Notes: generated by a model not told the origin, from the sequence alone. A stretch of DNA of 43,095 bases from Pirellula staleyi DSM 6068 (GCA_945870455.1 CAMBSL010000019.1:1-43095); one strand, 5' to 3'. Counted from the stretch's first letter, positions 24,504 through 31,837 are shown. Program-made: numbers and translations.

Positions 24504-25412
24504 ATGCTCAGACAGTTATTGCGCCTCCTAGCATCCGTGGTTTGCGGTTTTTACACCATTGCCTGCGGCGCCGTATACGGTCAAATTGCGGGGTCATACC
24601 TGAATGCACCTCAGGGAAATTTGGTAATGTACTCGTACAGCGGAGTGCGTTCCAATACAGGTGGCGTTGAAAGTTTGCCCATTCCGTTGACGGAAACCCG
24701 TTTGCAGACTCAGTCGCTGATTTATTCGAGAATCATGGACATAGGTGGACGAACGGGTGGCTTGGGAGTGGTGCTGCCGTTTCAAGATCTATTGAGCTAC
24801 AACACCCAGTCGAACGTTGTGACCGCGAGGGAAGCAGGGTTTGGGGATCCTTCGGTCACCTTCGAAATGAATTTGTTTGGTGCACCGGCATTGCAGCGAG
24901 AAGAAGTGAAGGACTGGACGCCGGGCGATTACTGCGGTCTGCATTTTCTGTTCGGACTGCCGCTGGGACAGTATGATCCGAACTCGGCAGTGAATCTGGG
25001 CGCCAACAGATTCACGTTCCGCCCACTTCTGAACTACAGCATCACACGCGACGAAGGCAAAACGTGGCTCGACTTTTATACAAGCGTCGCTTTTTACTCC
25101 GCAAACGAGGAGTCTCTGGGGAGCAATGTTCTCAAGCAATACCCTTTGACGGACATTGAACTTCATTACAGTAGAATGGTCTATGATCGATTGTGGGCGG
25201 GAGTGGGTGTGGTGGGTTTGTTCGGTGGTAGAGTGGAAGTGAACGATTTGGAAACCACATCCACTCAACACATTGGCCGATTGGCAATCACCGCTGGCAC
25301 TCCCATGTTCAAAGGATCCACAGCTATATTCGGCTACAACAATACCTTTGCACGCAGCGTTGGTGCGGCGGATGCAAACTCCTTCATCCTTCAACTCATC
25401 TATCTGTTTTAG
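24504..25412 (+). CDS. Outer-membrane beta-barrel of the phenol-degradation MetA-type transporter family
   Basis: ATG 24504 follows GGAAAG and gives a classic signal peptide (MLRQLLRLLASVVCGFYTIA); ATG 24471, overlapping the upstream stop, is an alternative. The 302-residue product reads as a transmembrane barrel, with alternating strands such as TRLQTQSLIYSRIMDIGGRT, then GLGVVLPFQDLL. The motifs GFGDPSVTFEMNLFGAPAL, FGLPLGQYDPNSAVNLGANR and the final aromatic FILQLIYLF are typical of the PF13557-type family. Such proteins are proposed to move hydrophobic compounds across the outer membrane. Its tight linkage to the CruF-like gene suggests a joint role with a hydrophobic product, which is an inference. 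Confidence 0.85.
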   Translation: MLRQLLRLLASVVCGFYTIACGAVYGQIAGSYLNAPQGNLVMYSYSGVRSNTGGVESLPIPLTETRLQTQSLIYSRIMDIGGRTGGLGVVLPFQDLLSYNTQSNVVTAREAGFGDPSVTFEMNLFGAPALQREEVKDWTPGDYCGLHFLFGLPLGQYDPNSAVNLGANRFTFRPLLNYSITRDEGKTWLDFYTSVAFYSANEESLGSNVLKQYPLTDIELHYSRMVYDRLWAGVGVVGLFGGRVEVNDLETTSTQHIGRLAITAGTPMFKGSTAIFGYNNTFARSVGAADANSFILQLIYLF

Positions 25413-25415
25413 TCT

Positions 25416-25511
25416 GGCTTCGTTCCAACTCACGCGCTTAGCGGGAAAGTCCACGCCTTCTTTCGTGGAGTCCTGGCCCTTCCACGGTTCGGTTTTCATC
25501 ACTGTTTCCAT
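25416..25511 (-). pseudogene. Relic of a formylglycine-generating-enzyme-type (FGE/SUMF1) domain
   Basis: Reading leftward from about 25511, the frame encodes METVMKTEPWKGQDSTKEGV, then DFPAKRVSWNEA. This matches the FGE-sulfatase family pattern Y(E)xVMxTxPWKG...VKEGxxYPAxxVSWxDA, which sits in the middle of the domain. Neither the preceding EVT segment nor the following FC.KL segment is present, so about 32 codons remain. It lies directly 3' of the outer-membrane barrel gene on the other strand and suggests a deleted neighbour. Confidence 0.55.
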
Positions 25512-25718
25512 ACCGATTGAGTGACCTCGCATTTGGCGAGCCAATAGCTTTCGTCAGGAAGTCCTTCACTGGCGTGATTTTGATCTTCCGTCGCGGCTCG
25601 GCAACGGTTACCGAGAACCGGTGAGCACCCACAATTTCGTTCGGAATTTTTCGCTGGCGTGTAGCGGATGAATGGCCAATAGGTCTAATCTATACTCCCG
25701 AAACGCAATTTTTCTCAA

Positions 25719-25745
25719 TTGACCGTATACCGTATCCGATATACG
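25719..25745 (+). promoter_or_regulatory. Promoter and palindromic operator of the HigBA-like pair
   Basis: TTGACC (25719-25724) is a good -35. CGTATA (25724-25729) and TATACG (25740-25745) form a perfect inverted repeat with a 10-bp spacer; the right arm coincides with where a -10 would lie. Binding of the HTH antitoxin here would block RNA polymerase, as is usual for self-repressed toxin-antitoxin modules. Confidence 0.5.
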
Positions 25746-25760
25746 CTTAGGGAGGTGGAG

Positions 25761-26150
25761 ATGCCACGGAAAACGAAGACGGAGTCGCTGGAGACTAGCG
25801 TTCCGGAAAGAAAGCCGCTGGTTTGGCTGAGCGGTGAAGTAAAGTCGCCACCTTTTACTGCTGAAGGTCGAATGGAAGCAGGTGAGTTGTTGCGAGCGTT
25901 ACAAGAAGGGCAAGTCCTCAGCATGCCTCATGCGGAGACGCTCCCTAGCGTAGGTGCGAGATGCGGTGCATTGCGAGTTCGTGATGCTGGACAAAACTGG
26001 CGAATCATGTATCGGCTCGACAAAGATGCAGTTGTGATTTTGGAGGTCTACGGCAAGAAGACCCGAAAGATCCCTGACGAGGTGATCGATCGATGTAAAG
26101 ACCGTTTAAAGACGTACGACGCGATCGTAAAGTCAACAAAAACCAAGTGA
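25761..26150 (+). CDS. RelE/HigB-type toxin (Gp49-like)
   Basis: ATG 25761 is preceded by GGGAGGTGGAG; the frame is open back to 25719 through the operator. The 129-residue product carries the core of the phage-derived Gp49-like/HigB family: LVWLSGEVKSPPFTAEGRME (20-39), then LRVRDAGQNWRIMYRLDKDA (71-90) and VVILEVYGKKTRKIP (91-105), ending in a helix. Family members are ribosome-dependent mRNA interferases; candidate residues are the Arg in NWRIMYR and the Lys pair in YGKKTRKIP. The gene is followed by an HTH antitoxin after 9 bp. Toxin-first order is typical of HigBA. An unusual feature is a roughly 20-residue N-terminal extension. Confidence 0.88.
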   Translation: MPRKTKTESLETSVPERKPLVWLSGEVKSPPFTAEGRMEAGELLRALQEGQVLSMPHAETLPSVGARCGALRVRDAGQNWRIMYRLDKDAVVILEVYGKKTRKIPDEVIDRCKDRLKTYDAIVKSTKTK

Positions 26151-26159
26151 GAAATTTCG

Positions 26160-26546
26160 ATGGATGCTGTTAAACGAAAAGTACTAGCTGCCGCTGGTTG
26201 GACTGTTGGAGATGCCGCTGATTTCTTGGAGATGAGCGAAGCAGAGCAACAGTTACTGGATGCTCGTACGCAAATGGCCGCCGCAGTTCGCGAAGCTAGA
26301 GAAAGCTCGAATCTTTCACAGAAGGAACTTGGGCAACGTCTCAAGACTAGCCAGCCGCGAATCGCAAAAATTGAGCGAGCCGCTTCTGATGTATCGTTGG
26401 ACCAACTTGTTCGTGCATTTGTTGCCGCAGGTGGACGATTTGTCGTTAAATCAAAGGCAGTTACTTCGAAATCTGCGAAGAGAAAGCCAATGCATGCCGC
26501 TAAGGCTGCTAAGCGAGTCGTTTTAGAAGCCTCAGCTTCCAAGTGA
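26160..26546 (+). CDS. HigA-type antitoxin with XRE-family HTH
   Basis: The 128-residue protein has an N-terminal helical region, then an XRE/Cro HTH at about 36-90 (AAVREARESSNLSQKELGQR, then LKTSQPRIAKIERAASDVSL). The C-terminal tail is rich in Lys and Ala (SKSAKRKPMHAAKAAKRVVL), which may add DNA contact. The N-terminal pattern (VGDAADFLEMSEAEQQLLDA) is common in antitoxins paired with Gp49-like toxins. It would neutralise the upstream toxin and, through the HTH, bind the CGTATA/TATACG palindrome. Start ATG 26160 is 9 bp after the toxin stop. Confidence 0.9.
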   Translation: MDAVKRKVLAAAGWTVGDAADFLEMSEAEQQLLDARTQMAAAVREARESSNLSQKELGQRLKTSQPRIAKIERAASDVSLDQLVRAFVAAGGRFVVKSKAVTSKSAKRKPMHAAKAAKRVVLEASASK

Positions 26547-26853
26547 AAACGACGTTTAAGCACAGCCGCTTGTTCTCTTTCCGATCGATTCGGAGCGGCA
26601 ATCTTATTGAACTCGAGAAATGCAAGCTGGCGCAGAAATTTCGATCTCGCCCATGAGACCAACTACCCCAAATCAGAAGCAATAGTATTATGGTCTAATC
26701 GGAATAGAGGGCAGGAACGTTGGCAAATTAGCTACAATGGCCGACTCGTCCTGTTGCTTGGGACCGTTTGCCCCAAGCTTACAAAGAACTCGGAATGGTC
26801 GGGGTATTGTTCCCAGCCTACATTTTTTCGAAAACTAGGAGAGAAAACTAACA
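26547..26853. other. Intergenic region, no gene seen
   Basis: This 307-bp gap separates the antitoxin gene from the methyltransferase gene. It contains a short dyad AGACCA...TGGTCT (about 26656-26696) with no obvious role. AGGAGA just upstream of 26854 is the ribosome-binding site for the next gene. Confidence 0.4.
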
Positions 26854-27546
26854 ATGCAGCGATCGGCAATAGCATCGGCACTTTTGGGCTTTTCAGTCTT
26901 CGCATCCTCTATTCTGGCCCAAGAAAAAAGTGTTCGCCCGGGCATCAACGACTCCTTTCGAGATCCAAAAGTCAGCGAATTCCAAGAGAAATTTGAAATC
27001 GAGAGCCGAGAGGTTTTTGCGAAACGGAAAGAGATTGTAGAGGTATGCAAGGTCGCTCCCGGAATGACGGTGGCTGATATTGGTGCAGGGACCGGAGTTT
27101 TTACTCGACTGTTCTCCGAGGCTGTTGGTCCCAAAGGACAAGTGTTGGCCGTAGATATCGCTTCGAACTTCCTAGATCACATCAACAGCACCAACCGAGA
27201 GGCCGGTCGGAAGAATGTGCAAACGGTTCAATGCTCTCCCGACACAACCAAGCTGGAACCGGCGACCGTGGATGTTGCCTATATCTGCGACACCTATCAT
27301 CACTTTGAGTTTCCCTTGAAGACCATGAGTTCGCTTCACGCGGCGCTCAAACCACGCGGGCGATTGTTCCTCCTCGACTTTAAACGTGTCGAAGGCGAAA
27401 GTACAGATTGGACGATGAAACATGTTCGCGCCGGCCAAGAAGTTTTTGAAGCAGAGATTCTGTCCTGCGGCTTCAAGAAGGTACGCGAACATTCGGACTT
27501 ATTGAAGGAAAACTATTTCATCGAGTTTGAACGAGTTGCACCGTAG
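26854..27546 (+). CDS. Class I SAM-dependent methyltransferase with a signal peptide
   Basis: ATG 26854 follows CTAGGAGAG. The 230-residue protein begins with an apparent Sec signal (MQRSAIASALLGFSVFASSI, then LAQ/EK as the cleavage area). Rossmann methyltransferase motifs follow: motif I VADIGAGTGVFTRLF (73-87), acidic loop VLAVDIASNFLDHI (97-110), and motif IV-V DVAYICDTYHHFEFPLKTM with LKPRGRLFLLDFKRVEGES. It resembles arsenite/ubiquinone-type small-molecule methyltransferases (UbiE-like), but the substrate is unknown. A methyltransferase outside the cytoplasm would lack an obvious SAM supply; this start has a strong RBS, so a secreted or membrane-anchored product is the simplest reading. 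It is monocistronic and followed by a terminator-like hairpin. Confidence 0.85.
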   Translation: MQRSAIASALLGFSVFASSILAQEKSVRPGINDSFRDPKVSEFQEKFEIESREVFAKRKEIVEVCKVAPGMTVADIGAGTGVFTRLFSEAVGPKGQVLAVDIASNFLDHINSTNREAGRKNVQTVQCSPDTTKLEPATVDVAYICDTYHHFEFPLKTMSSLHAALKPRGRLFLLDFKRVEGESTDWTMKHVRAGQEVFEAEILSCGFKKVREHSDLLKENYFIEFERVAP

Positions 27547-27575
27547 GATGGGACCATCTGTCCCGTCCGAAAGTA

Positions 27576-27658
27576 CACGTAGCACAGGCTGCTAGCGCTG
27601 CTAGCCTGTGCTTTTTAGACTATTACAGGCTGGCAGCGCTGGCAGCCTGTGCTACGTG
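27576..27658 (+). repeat. 83-bp inverted repeat made of two nested palindromes
   Basis: The left arm (27576-27609, beginning CACGTAGCACAGGCTG) and right arm (27625-27658, ending GCCTGTGCTACGTG) are 34-base inverted repeats with two mismatches around a 15-base spacer. Each arm is itself nearly palindromic (ACAGGCTG...CAGCCTGT). It follows the methyltransferase stop by about 30 bp. Confidence 0.8.
27581..27617 (+). terminator. Terminator-like hairpin after the methyltransferase gene
   Basis: AGCACAGGCT pairs with AGCCTGTGCT around a 12-base loop and is followed directly by TTTTT (27612-27616). It lies about 35 bp past the stop codon, as expected for intrinsic termination. It is also the left part of the larger 83-bp inverted repeat. 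Confidence 0.55.
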
Positions 27659-27733
27659 GCAGTTTTTCCTCTCCCGATCGCCTAAGAAGGCGAAGCTGAG
27701 CTTGTGAATGTGATGCCAGTACTCTAACTCGGA

Positions 27734-28957
27734 TTATTGAAACCCATCGTTGCGTGGCCCGTCATTGCGTGGCCCGTCATTGCGTGGCCCATCGTTGCGT
27801 GGCCCGTCATTGCGTGGCCCGTCATTGCGTGGCCCGTCATTGCGTGGCCCGTCATTGCGTGGCCCGTCATTGCGTGGCCCGTCGTTACGTGGCCCGTCGT
27901 TACGTGGCCCGTCGTTACGTGGCCCGTCGTTACGTGGCCCGTCGTTGCGTGGCCCGTCGTTACGTGACCCATCGTTGCGTGGCCCGTCATTACGTGGCCC
28001 GTCATTGCGCGGCCCATCGTTATTTCCTCTGAGATTTGGGCCCCCGAATTCCGGTCTGAAATTGCGAGGTACTTGTCCTTGTTGCATTCTTGGGTTTGGC
28101 CTGCCTTGCATTAGATTCATGGCTGGCATGGGTGGCATTTGGCCAAGGTTGGGCATATTGCGATCGGGTCCGCCAGGACTTCGCTGTCGTTCTGCTCGCT
28201 CCATTGCTTGTTTTTCTCGCATCATCGACTCGATCGACTGAAGCGATCGATTGATGTTTCTAAGCAACTCCAAACTTTCAGCATGGTTGGCAGATTCTTG
28301 AGCCGCGTGATGTAAGTTTTGACCTTGCATCGGTGAAGGTGTAGGCATTTGTATTGGGTAGGGCATGTGCATTGGGGAAGGTGCAGGCATTTGCATCGGC
28401 GGCATTTGCATTCCCGGCACTTGGTTTCCCGGAATTTGTAGGTGCATTGTGGAATGTGCGGGCAGCATCGGCACTCTAGGGGATGGCGCATTCATTTTCG
28501 GCATTTTTATTGGGGATTTGGCATTCTTATCGCTTTTCTTACGATCGACATCGTCGTCGTCTTCATCGTCGTCGTCTTCATCGTCCTCGTCTTCATCGTC
28601 CTCGTCTTCATATCGCGACTTTACACTCTGCTTTTTGATCTGGGCGATCAAGTCATTGACGCGTTGAATGTCTCCCTTTTTACCCTTGGTGATAACCAAC
28701 CCCATCTCGGGTACGAACGAAATGTCGACATCGCCGATGAGGCCACTTTCCGCCGCTAACGCGTCAGGAGAACGAACGATAGTAGCACGCAAAGTGCCGT
28801 TATTCTCAGACGCTTCGACGGTTACGGTCGTGGTCTTGTCCTGTTCGGTTGGCTCTTGGTAAGTCGCCATTGCGTTCGAAATCGCTAGCAAACAAGCCAC
28901 TAGGGGGAAAACAATCAGAAAACAATGTTGCATTGTTCTTGGCATGATCTTGTCCAT
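27734..28957 (-). CDS. Secreted repeat-rich protein with a secretin-N-like segment, an acidic run and a C-terminal NDGPR array
   Basis: The frame is open from 29080, but that would overlap the glycosyltransferase; ATG 28957 (MDKIMPRTMQHC) or 28945 places a signal peptide (CFLIVFPLVACLLAISNAMA) correctly and gives about 407 residues. The order is: a short fold, VDISFVPEMGLVITKGKKGD plus IQRVNDLIAQIKKQ, that resembles the N-domain of secretins; an acidic run of about 22 Asp/Glu; a Met/Pro-rich region (MQMPPMQMPAPSPMHMPYPI); a coiled-coil-like helix (LELLRNINRSLQSIESMMRE); and 19 units of the five-residue repeat NDGPR to the C-terminus. The whole reads like an exported, largely disordered protein. 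Its function is unknown. Confidence 0.8.
   Translation of the reverse strand: MDKIMPRTMQHCFLIVFPLVACLLAISNAMATYQEPTEQDKTTTVTVEASENNGTLRATIVRSPDALAAESGLIGDVDISFVPEMGLVITKGKKGDIQRVNDLIAQIKKQSVKSRYEDEDDEDEDDEDDDDEDDDDVDRKKSDKNAKSPIKMPKMNAPSPRVPMLPAHSTMHLQIPGNQVPGMQMPPMQMPAPSPMHMPYPIQMPTPSPMQGQNLHHAAQESANHAESLELLRNINRSLQSIESMMREKQAMERAERQRSPGGPDRNMPNLGQMPPMPAMNLMQGRPNPRMQQGQVPRNFRPEFGGPNLRGNNDGPRNDGPRNDGPRNDGSRNDGPRNDGPRNDGPRNDGPRNDGPRNDGPRNDGPRNDGPRNDGPRNDGPRNDGPRNDGPRNDGPRNDGPRNDGFQ
27737..28021 (-). repeat. 15-bp coding tandem repeat, 19 units (NDGPR)
   Basis: Nineteen contiguous 15-bp units (285 bp) on the minus strand encode NDGPR, with one NDGSR and a terminal NDGFQ. Units vary only at synonymous positions (AAT/AAC, GAC/GAT, CGC/CGT), mostly in blocks, so the array grew by local duplication under purifying selection on the peptide. 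Confidence 0.9.
28547..28613 (-). repeat. GAC/GAA codon-run coding the acidic stretch
   Basis: Trinucleotide repeats (GTC/TTC/ATC on the plus strand) encode an uninterrupted run of about 22 Asp/Glu residues in the secreted protein at 27734-28957. It is a slippage-prone tract that could vary in length without breaking the frame. Confidence 0.7.
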
Positions 28958-29024
28958 TGTCAAAAAAGAGGATGCGGGTATGGGGTCGCTACGGATATAG
29001 GCAACTACATAGTACTCTAGAGAC

Positions 29025-30104
29025 TCAACCCCAGAACAGGGGAATAGTTTCTCGCTGCAATCGCTCGTAAATTGCTTCAAGCCGATTGGCGAAGTTCTCA
29101 GGAGAGCATATTTGTCGAACTCGGGCTTGAGCTGAGGCTCCGTACGATTCGATCAAGTTGCGGTCGCCGTGGAGTTGGATGATTGAATCGCGAAGAGCGG
29201 AAAAATCCTCAGACGGAAAAACGAGACCATCGACACCATGGCGAACCATTTCCTTCATGCCGCCAGCATCGCTGACGAGGGGGCAAATCGACTGGTCCAT
29301 CGCTTCGAGAAGAGCTCGACAAAGTCCCTCACGCCGCGATGGCATGACGAATACATCGAAAATCGGCATCATCCTTTGAGCGTCAATCAAATGACCCGTC
29401 AATTTCACTCGATTTCTGAGACGGTTGTCCCGTGCAAGCTCAGCCACGTGTGGATCTCTCTGTTCGCCAAAAACCAGGAAATGAATCTTGGGCAAGGATG
29501 CGCACTCGGCGGCGGCCCGCATGAAGATGTCAATTCCCTTGACCGGGCGAATGCAAGCGGCAGTTCCAACCACAAACGCGTCTGCGGGAATGTCAAATCT
29601 CTGCCGCAGATCGGCTCGTTTCTCGAGCGATTGGGCTGGAACCACGCAATTGTAAATCACTTCACATTTTTCGTTCGGAACTCGTCCCCGGGTCATCGCC
29701 TGTTTCACGGCCTCCGATTCGCAAGCATGAGTGTCTACTCTCGGCGAAAGATAAGTGATCCAATCCGCAGGATCAAACGGGGAAGGCACTCGCGTTATCC
29801 CAAGGAAAGACATGATGATTGGTCGTGGCTTCAAACCAATACATCCGATCACGGATTGAGCAAGCGAGGCTGGTAAAAATGCGTGAATCAAATCTGGTTT
29901 GAAGCGCTGAACCGTTTGTCGCAACAATCGGATAGCTGCCGAATCGATCTTTTTTCTCCCTCGAAATTGCAGAAACTCGCAACGTGGGTGCTTCAGTTCT
30001 GCTTCGATATGCGAAACCTCGCCGTCCGCAATAAGCAAATCGTGATCGCGACGACTCATCTCGCGTACAAAACCATGCGGTGCGTTGATCAGAAGTAGTC
30101 GCAT
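29025..30104 (-). CDS. Family 4 glycosyltransferase
   Basis: The 359-residue protein has a GT-B fold. The N-terminal domain begins MRLLLINAPHGFVREMSRRD and includes FKPDLIHAFLPASLAQSVIG. The nucleotide-sugar domain has VVGTAACIRPVKGIDIFMRA, LVFGEQRDPHVAEL, LTGHLIDAQRMMPIFDVFVM, then the EGLCRALLEAM and GMKEMVRHGVDGLVF stretches with the Glu-x7-Glu pattern of retaining GT4 enzymes. It would transfer a sugar from a nucleotide donor to a glycan or lipid; the acceptor is unknown. The start at 30104 is 18 bp after the stop of a small upstream frame. It is tail-to-head with the repeat protein downstream. Confidence 0.9.
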   Translation of the reverse strand: MRLLLINAPHGFVREMSRRDHDLLIADGEVSHIEAELKHPRCEFLQFRGRKKIDSAAIRLLRQTVQRFKPDLIHAFLPASLAQSVIGCIGLKPRPIIMSFLGITRVPSPFDPADWITYLSPRVDTHACESEAVKQAMTRGRVPNEKCEVIYNCVVPAQSLEKRADLRQRFDIPADAFVVGTAACIRPVKGIDIFMRAAAECASLPKIHFLVFGEQRDPHVAELARDNRLRNRVKLTGHLIDAQRMMPIFDVFVMPSRREGLCRALLEAMDQSICPLVSDAGGMKEMVRHGVDGLVFPSEDFSALRDSIIQLHGDRNLIESYGASAQARVRQICSPENFANRLEAIYERLQRETIPLFWG

Positions 30105-30122
30105 ACAGTAAGTCGCATACAG

Positions 30123-30281
30123 TTAGTCGCGACCGTCGAGTGCGACAATGAAGCCCTCCAAACCTCCCAGCTTTCCAAGCTGAACGACTGGCAGTTTAAA
30201 TCTTTGCGCAAGATTCGACAATATCAACATTGCATCGCCATCCCGTTCATCCACTGACCAATCGATTGGATCGCTTGTCAA
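30123..30281 (-). CDS. Possible 52-residue ORF upstream of the GT4 gene
   Basis: Reading leftward from TTG 30281, the frame encodes a coherent segment LTSDPIDWSVDERDGDAMLI, then LSNLAQRFKLPVVQLGKLGG and LEGFIVALDGRD before TAA at 30123. It is open up to 30308 with no ATG except an internal one at 30230. The composition looks protein-like and the stop is 18 bp from the GT4 ATG. It may be a small coupled gene or a remnant of a larger one. No family is recognised and no ribosome-binding site is clear. Confidence 0.3.
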   Translation of the reverse strand: MTSDPIDWSVDERDGDAMLILSNLAQRFKLPVVQLGKLGGLEGFIVALDGRD

Positions 30282-30319
30282 TCTTGCTTTGCCGATTCTA
30301 AATTGGTATTACGAACTTC

Positions 30320-31264
30320 ATGAGTTTCGGCATCCCTTTCTATTCAGACTTTCACCGCAGTATTTTGAGCTCGTTATTGCGAGCCTTTGGGCTTTCGCGT
30401 CTTGATAGGTCAGCGACGTGCAACACAGTAGCGTTCGTTGCAGTCATCTGCTTAGGAACTGGATGCAATCGCAGCAATCCCTACTTAACAGCGAGCCCAT
30501 CCGGTTTCTCTGGACCTGGCGCCTCGGCCAATGTCGCGAGCCCGCAGCTCACTGCCCAGATCAACGAACTTGAACGAAGGGCGAAATTGTTGGACGACAA
30601 CAATCGACAGTTGACCACTCAACTTGCCCAGTCGCAGCAGCAAATGCAACTGTTCCAAGAACGCTCGGAACTGATGCAGCGCCAGGCTCAAGATATGAGC
30701 AACCAATTGCAGCAATCAAGAATCGCCAACGCGCAATCGAGTCAACAAATGCGAGGCTTGGCCGACCAAGTGCAAAGCGTTCAGACCAATCAACAACGCC
30801 GCGGTGGTGCCAAGCTGACAGCCAACACGAGCAATCGGTTGGCCAGCGAACCGCTGAGGGATTTAGGATACACGGTCGAGGATGAAGGGGGAGTGATTCG
30901 ATTGCGAGTGCCAGCCGATCAACTTTTTCAGCCCGGCACCGCACAGCTTTCACCCTCTGCGTCCGGGATCCTCGATCGCATTGCAGACGCGATCAAGCGA
31001 GGCTATCCTCGGCAACGCATCGCCATCGAAGGACACTCCGACAACACACCCTTGTACGGTGGCGCGTTTGCCACAAATCATCAATTGTGCGCCGCCCAAA
31101 GCAACGCAATTCTCGAGCATTTTACGAAACGAAACCAAATGCCAATCAGTCAACTTTTCACGTTGGCACACGGCGAAAACTATCCGATTGGGGACAACCA
31201 AAGTCCCGCTAGCAGATCCGTTAATCGCCGCATCGAGTTTGTTGTCTACCCAGAAACGTTTTAG
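30320..31264 (+). CDS. OmpA-family peptidoglycan-binding lipoprotein
   Basis: The 314-residue protein starts at ATG 30320. A hydrophobic segment with a lipobox (VICLGTGC/N, residues about 41-49) predicts acylation at the Cys. Next is a Gln-rich coiled coil (ELERRAKLLDDNNRQLTTQL, QLAQSQQQMQLFQERSELMQ). The C-terminal OmpA/MotB domain follows: GVIRLRVPADQLFQPGTAQL, then IAIEGHSDNTPLYGG and SPASRSVNRRIEFVVYP, with the Asp and Arg that contact diaminopimelate peptidoglycan (GHSDN and NRRIE). It would tether the outer membrane to the wall. Start alternatives inside the first 30 residues are possible. It is monocistronic and divergent from the GT4 gene. Confidence 0.9.
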   Translation: MSFGIPFYSDFHRSILSSLLRAFGLSRLDRSATCNTVAFVAVICLGTGCNRSNPYLTASPSGFSGPGASANVASPQLTAQINELERRAKLLDDNNRQLTTQLAQSQQQMQLFQERSELMQRQAQDMSNQLQQSRIANAQSSQQMRGLADQVQSVQTNQQRRGGAKLTANTSNRLASEPLRDLGYTVEDEGGVIRLRVPADQLFQPGTAQLSPSASGILDRIADAIKRGYPRQRIAIEGHSDNTPLYGGAFATNHQLCAAQSNAILEHFTKRNQMPISQLFTLAHGENYPIGDNQSPASRSVNRRIEFVVYPETF

Positions 31265-31316
31265 GGGCGTTCGATATTTAACTGTCGGGAATCGAGTGTG
31301 GCTTAGAGACGCTTTT

Positions 31317-31661
31317 TTAACCTGGCGGCCAGTCCATCGCGCGGCCGCCGAGCAGGTGATAGTGGATGTGGCCGACCGATTGCCCTCCGTCGCGTCCGCA
31401 ATTCATGATGACTCGATAGCCAGACTCGTGAATACCAAGTTGGCGGGCAACTTGCTGGATAACGATTTGCAAATGACCCAACAAGCTCGCATCTTCCTCC
31501 GATGCATGCTCAAGCGAATCGATTTGACGCTTTGGGATGATCAACACATGCACGGGTGCTTTTGCGTTGAGGTCATGGAACGCCAAACTCCATTCATCTT
31601 CGAAAACGATTTTTGCGGGTATCTCTTTTCGAACGATTTTGGAAAAAATAGTTTCAGGCAT
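31317..31661 (-). CDS. HIT-family nucleotide-binding hydrolase (HINT-like)
   Basis: The 114-residue protein is the size of HINT proteins. It has the N-terminal TIFSKIVRKEIPAKIVFEDE, the central HVLIIPKRQIDSLEHASEED and the histidine triad as HIHYHLLGG (HxHxHxx). Catalysis uses the middle His to hydrolyse purine nucleotide phosphoramidates. Start ATG 31661 is used. It is convergent with the OmpA gene (52 bp between stops) and divergent from the RNA methyltransferase gene, so it has its own transcript. Confidence 0.94.
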   Translation of the reverse strand: MPETIFSKIVRKEIPAKIVFEDEWSLAFHDLNAKAPVHVLIIPKRQIDSLEHASEEDASLLGHLQIVIQQVARQLGIHESGYRVIMNCGRDGGQSVGHIHYHLLGGRAMDWPPG

Positions 31662-31837
31662 AGCGTTGGTCTCGATAACGCTTCAGCGGGCGGAAGCGTA
31701 TTTTTGCAGGTCGGATTTCCGTCGAAACCCAATTGTATTGCTTTTCCACCGTTAAGCCACCTACGCCGTCCTGACTATCCTCGCATTCTTTCAACCTTGT
31801 CGCATCGGATCGCGGTTTTTTTGCTTAGAATGAACTC

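Larger units (their letters stand above)
25413..25760. other. Intergenic region with an FGE-gene relic and the toxin-antitoxin promoter
   Basis: This 348-bp gap lies before the HigB-like gene. It contains the FGE-type relic at 25416-25511 and, at its end, a palindromic operator (25724-25745). The middle (25530-25700) shows a short minus-strand frame (MGAHRFSVTVAEPRRKIKIT) with no recognisable family. Confidence 0.5.

Noticed and set aside
24789-25544. Minus-strand frame of 251 codons
   Set aside because: Most is antisense to the outer-membrane barrel gene. Only its first 43 codons match a family (FGE), and that part is listed as a relic.
27737-28021. Possible CRISPR array
   Set aside because: The repeat is 15 bp with no spacers, and it encodes a clean pentapeptide; it is a coding tandem repeat.
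27750-28241. Plus-strand frames over the NDGPR array (MRGPSLRGPSLRGPS and others)
   Set aside because: They exist only because a 15-bp repeat lacks stops in all frames; the minus-strand frame has signal peptide, start and synonymous variation.
28469-28760. Plus-strand frames across the acidic run (SSSSSSS and similar)
   Set aside because: These are artefacts of the trinucleotide repeat; the minus-strand gene is supported by its signal peptide.
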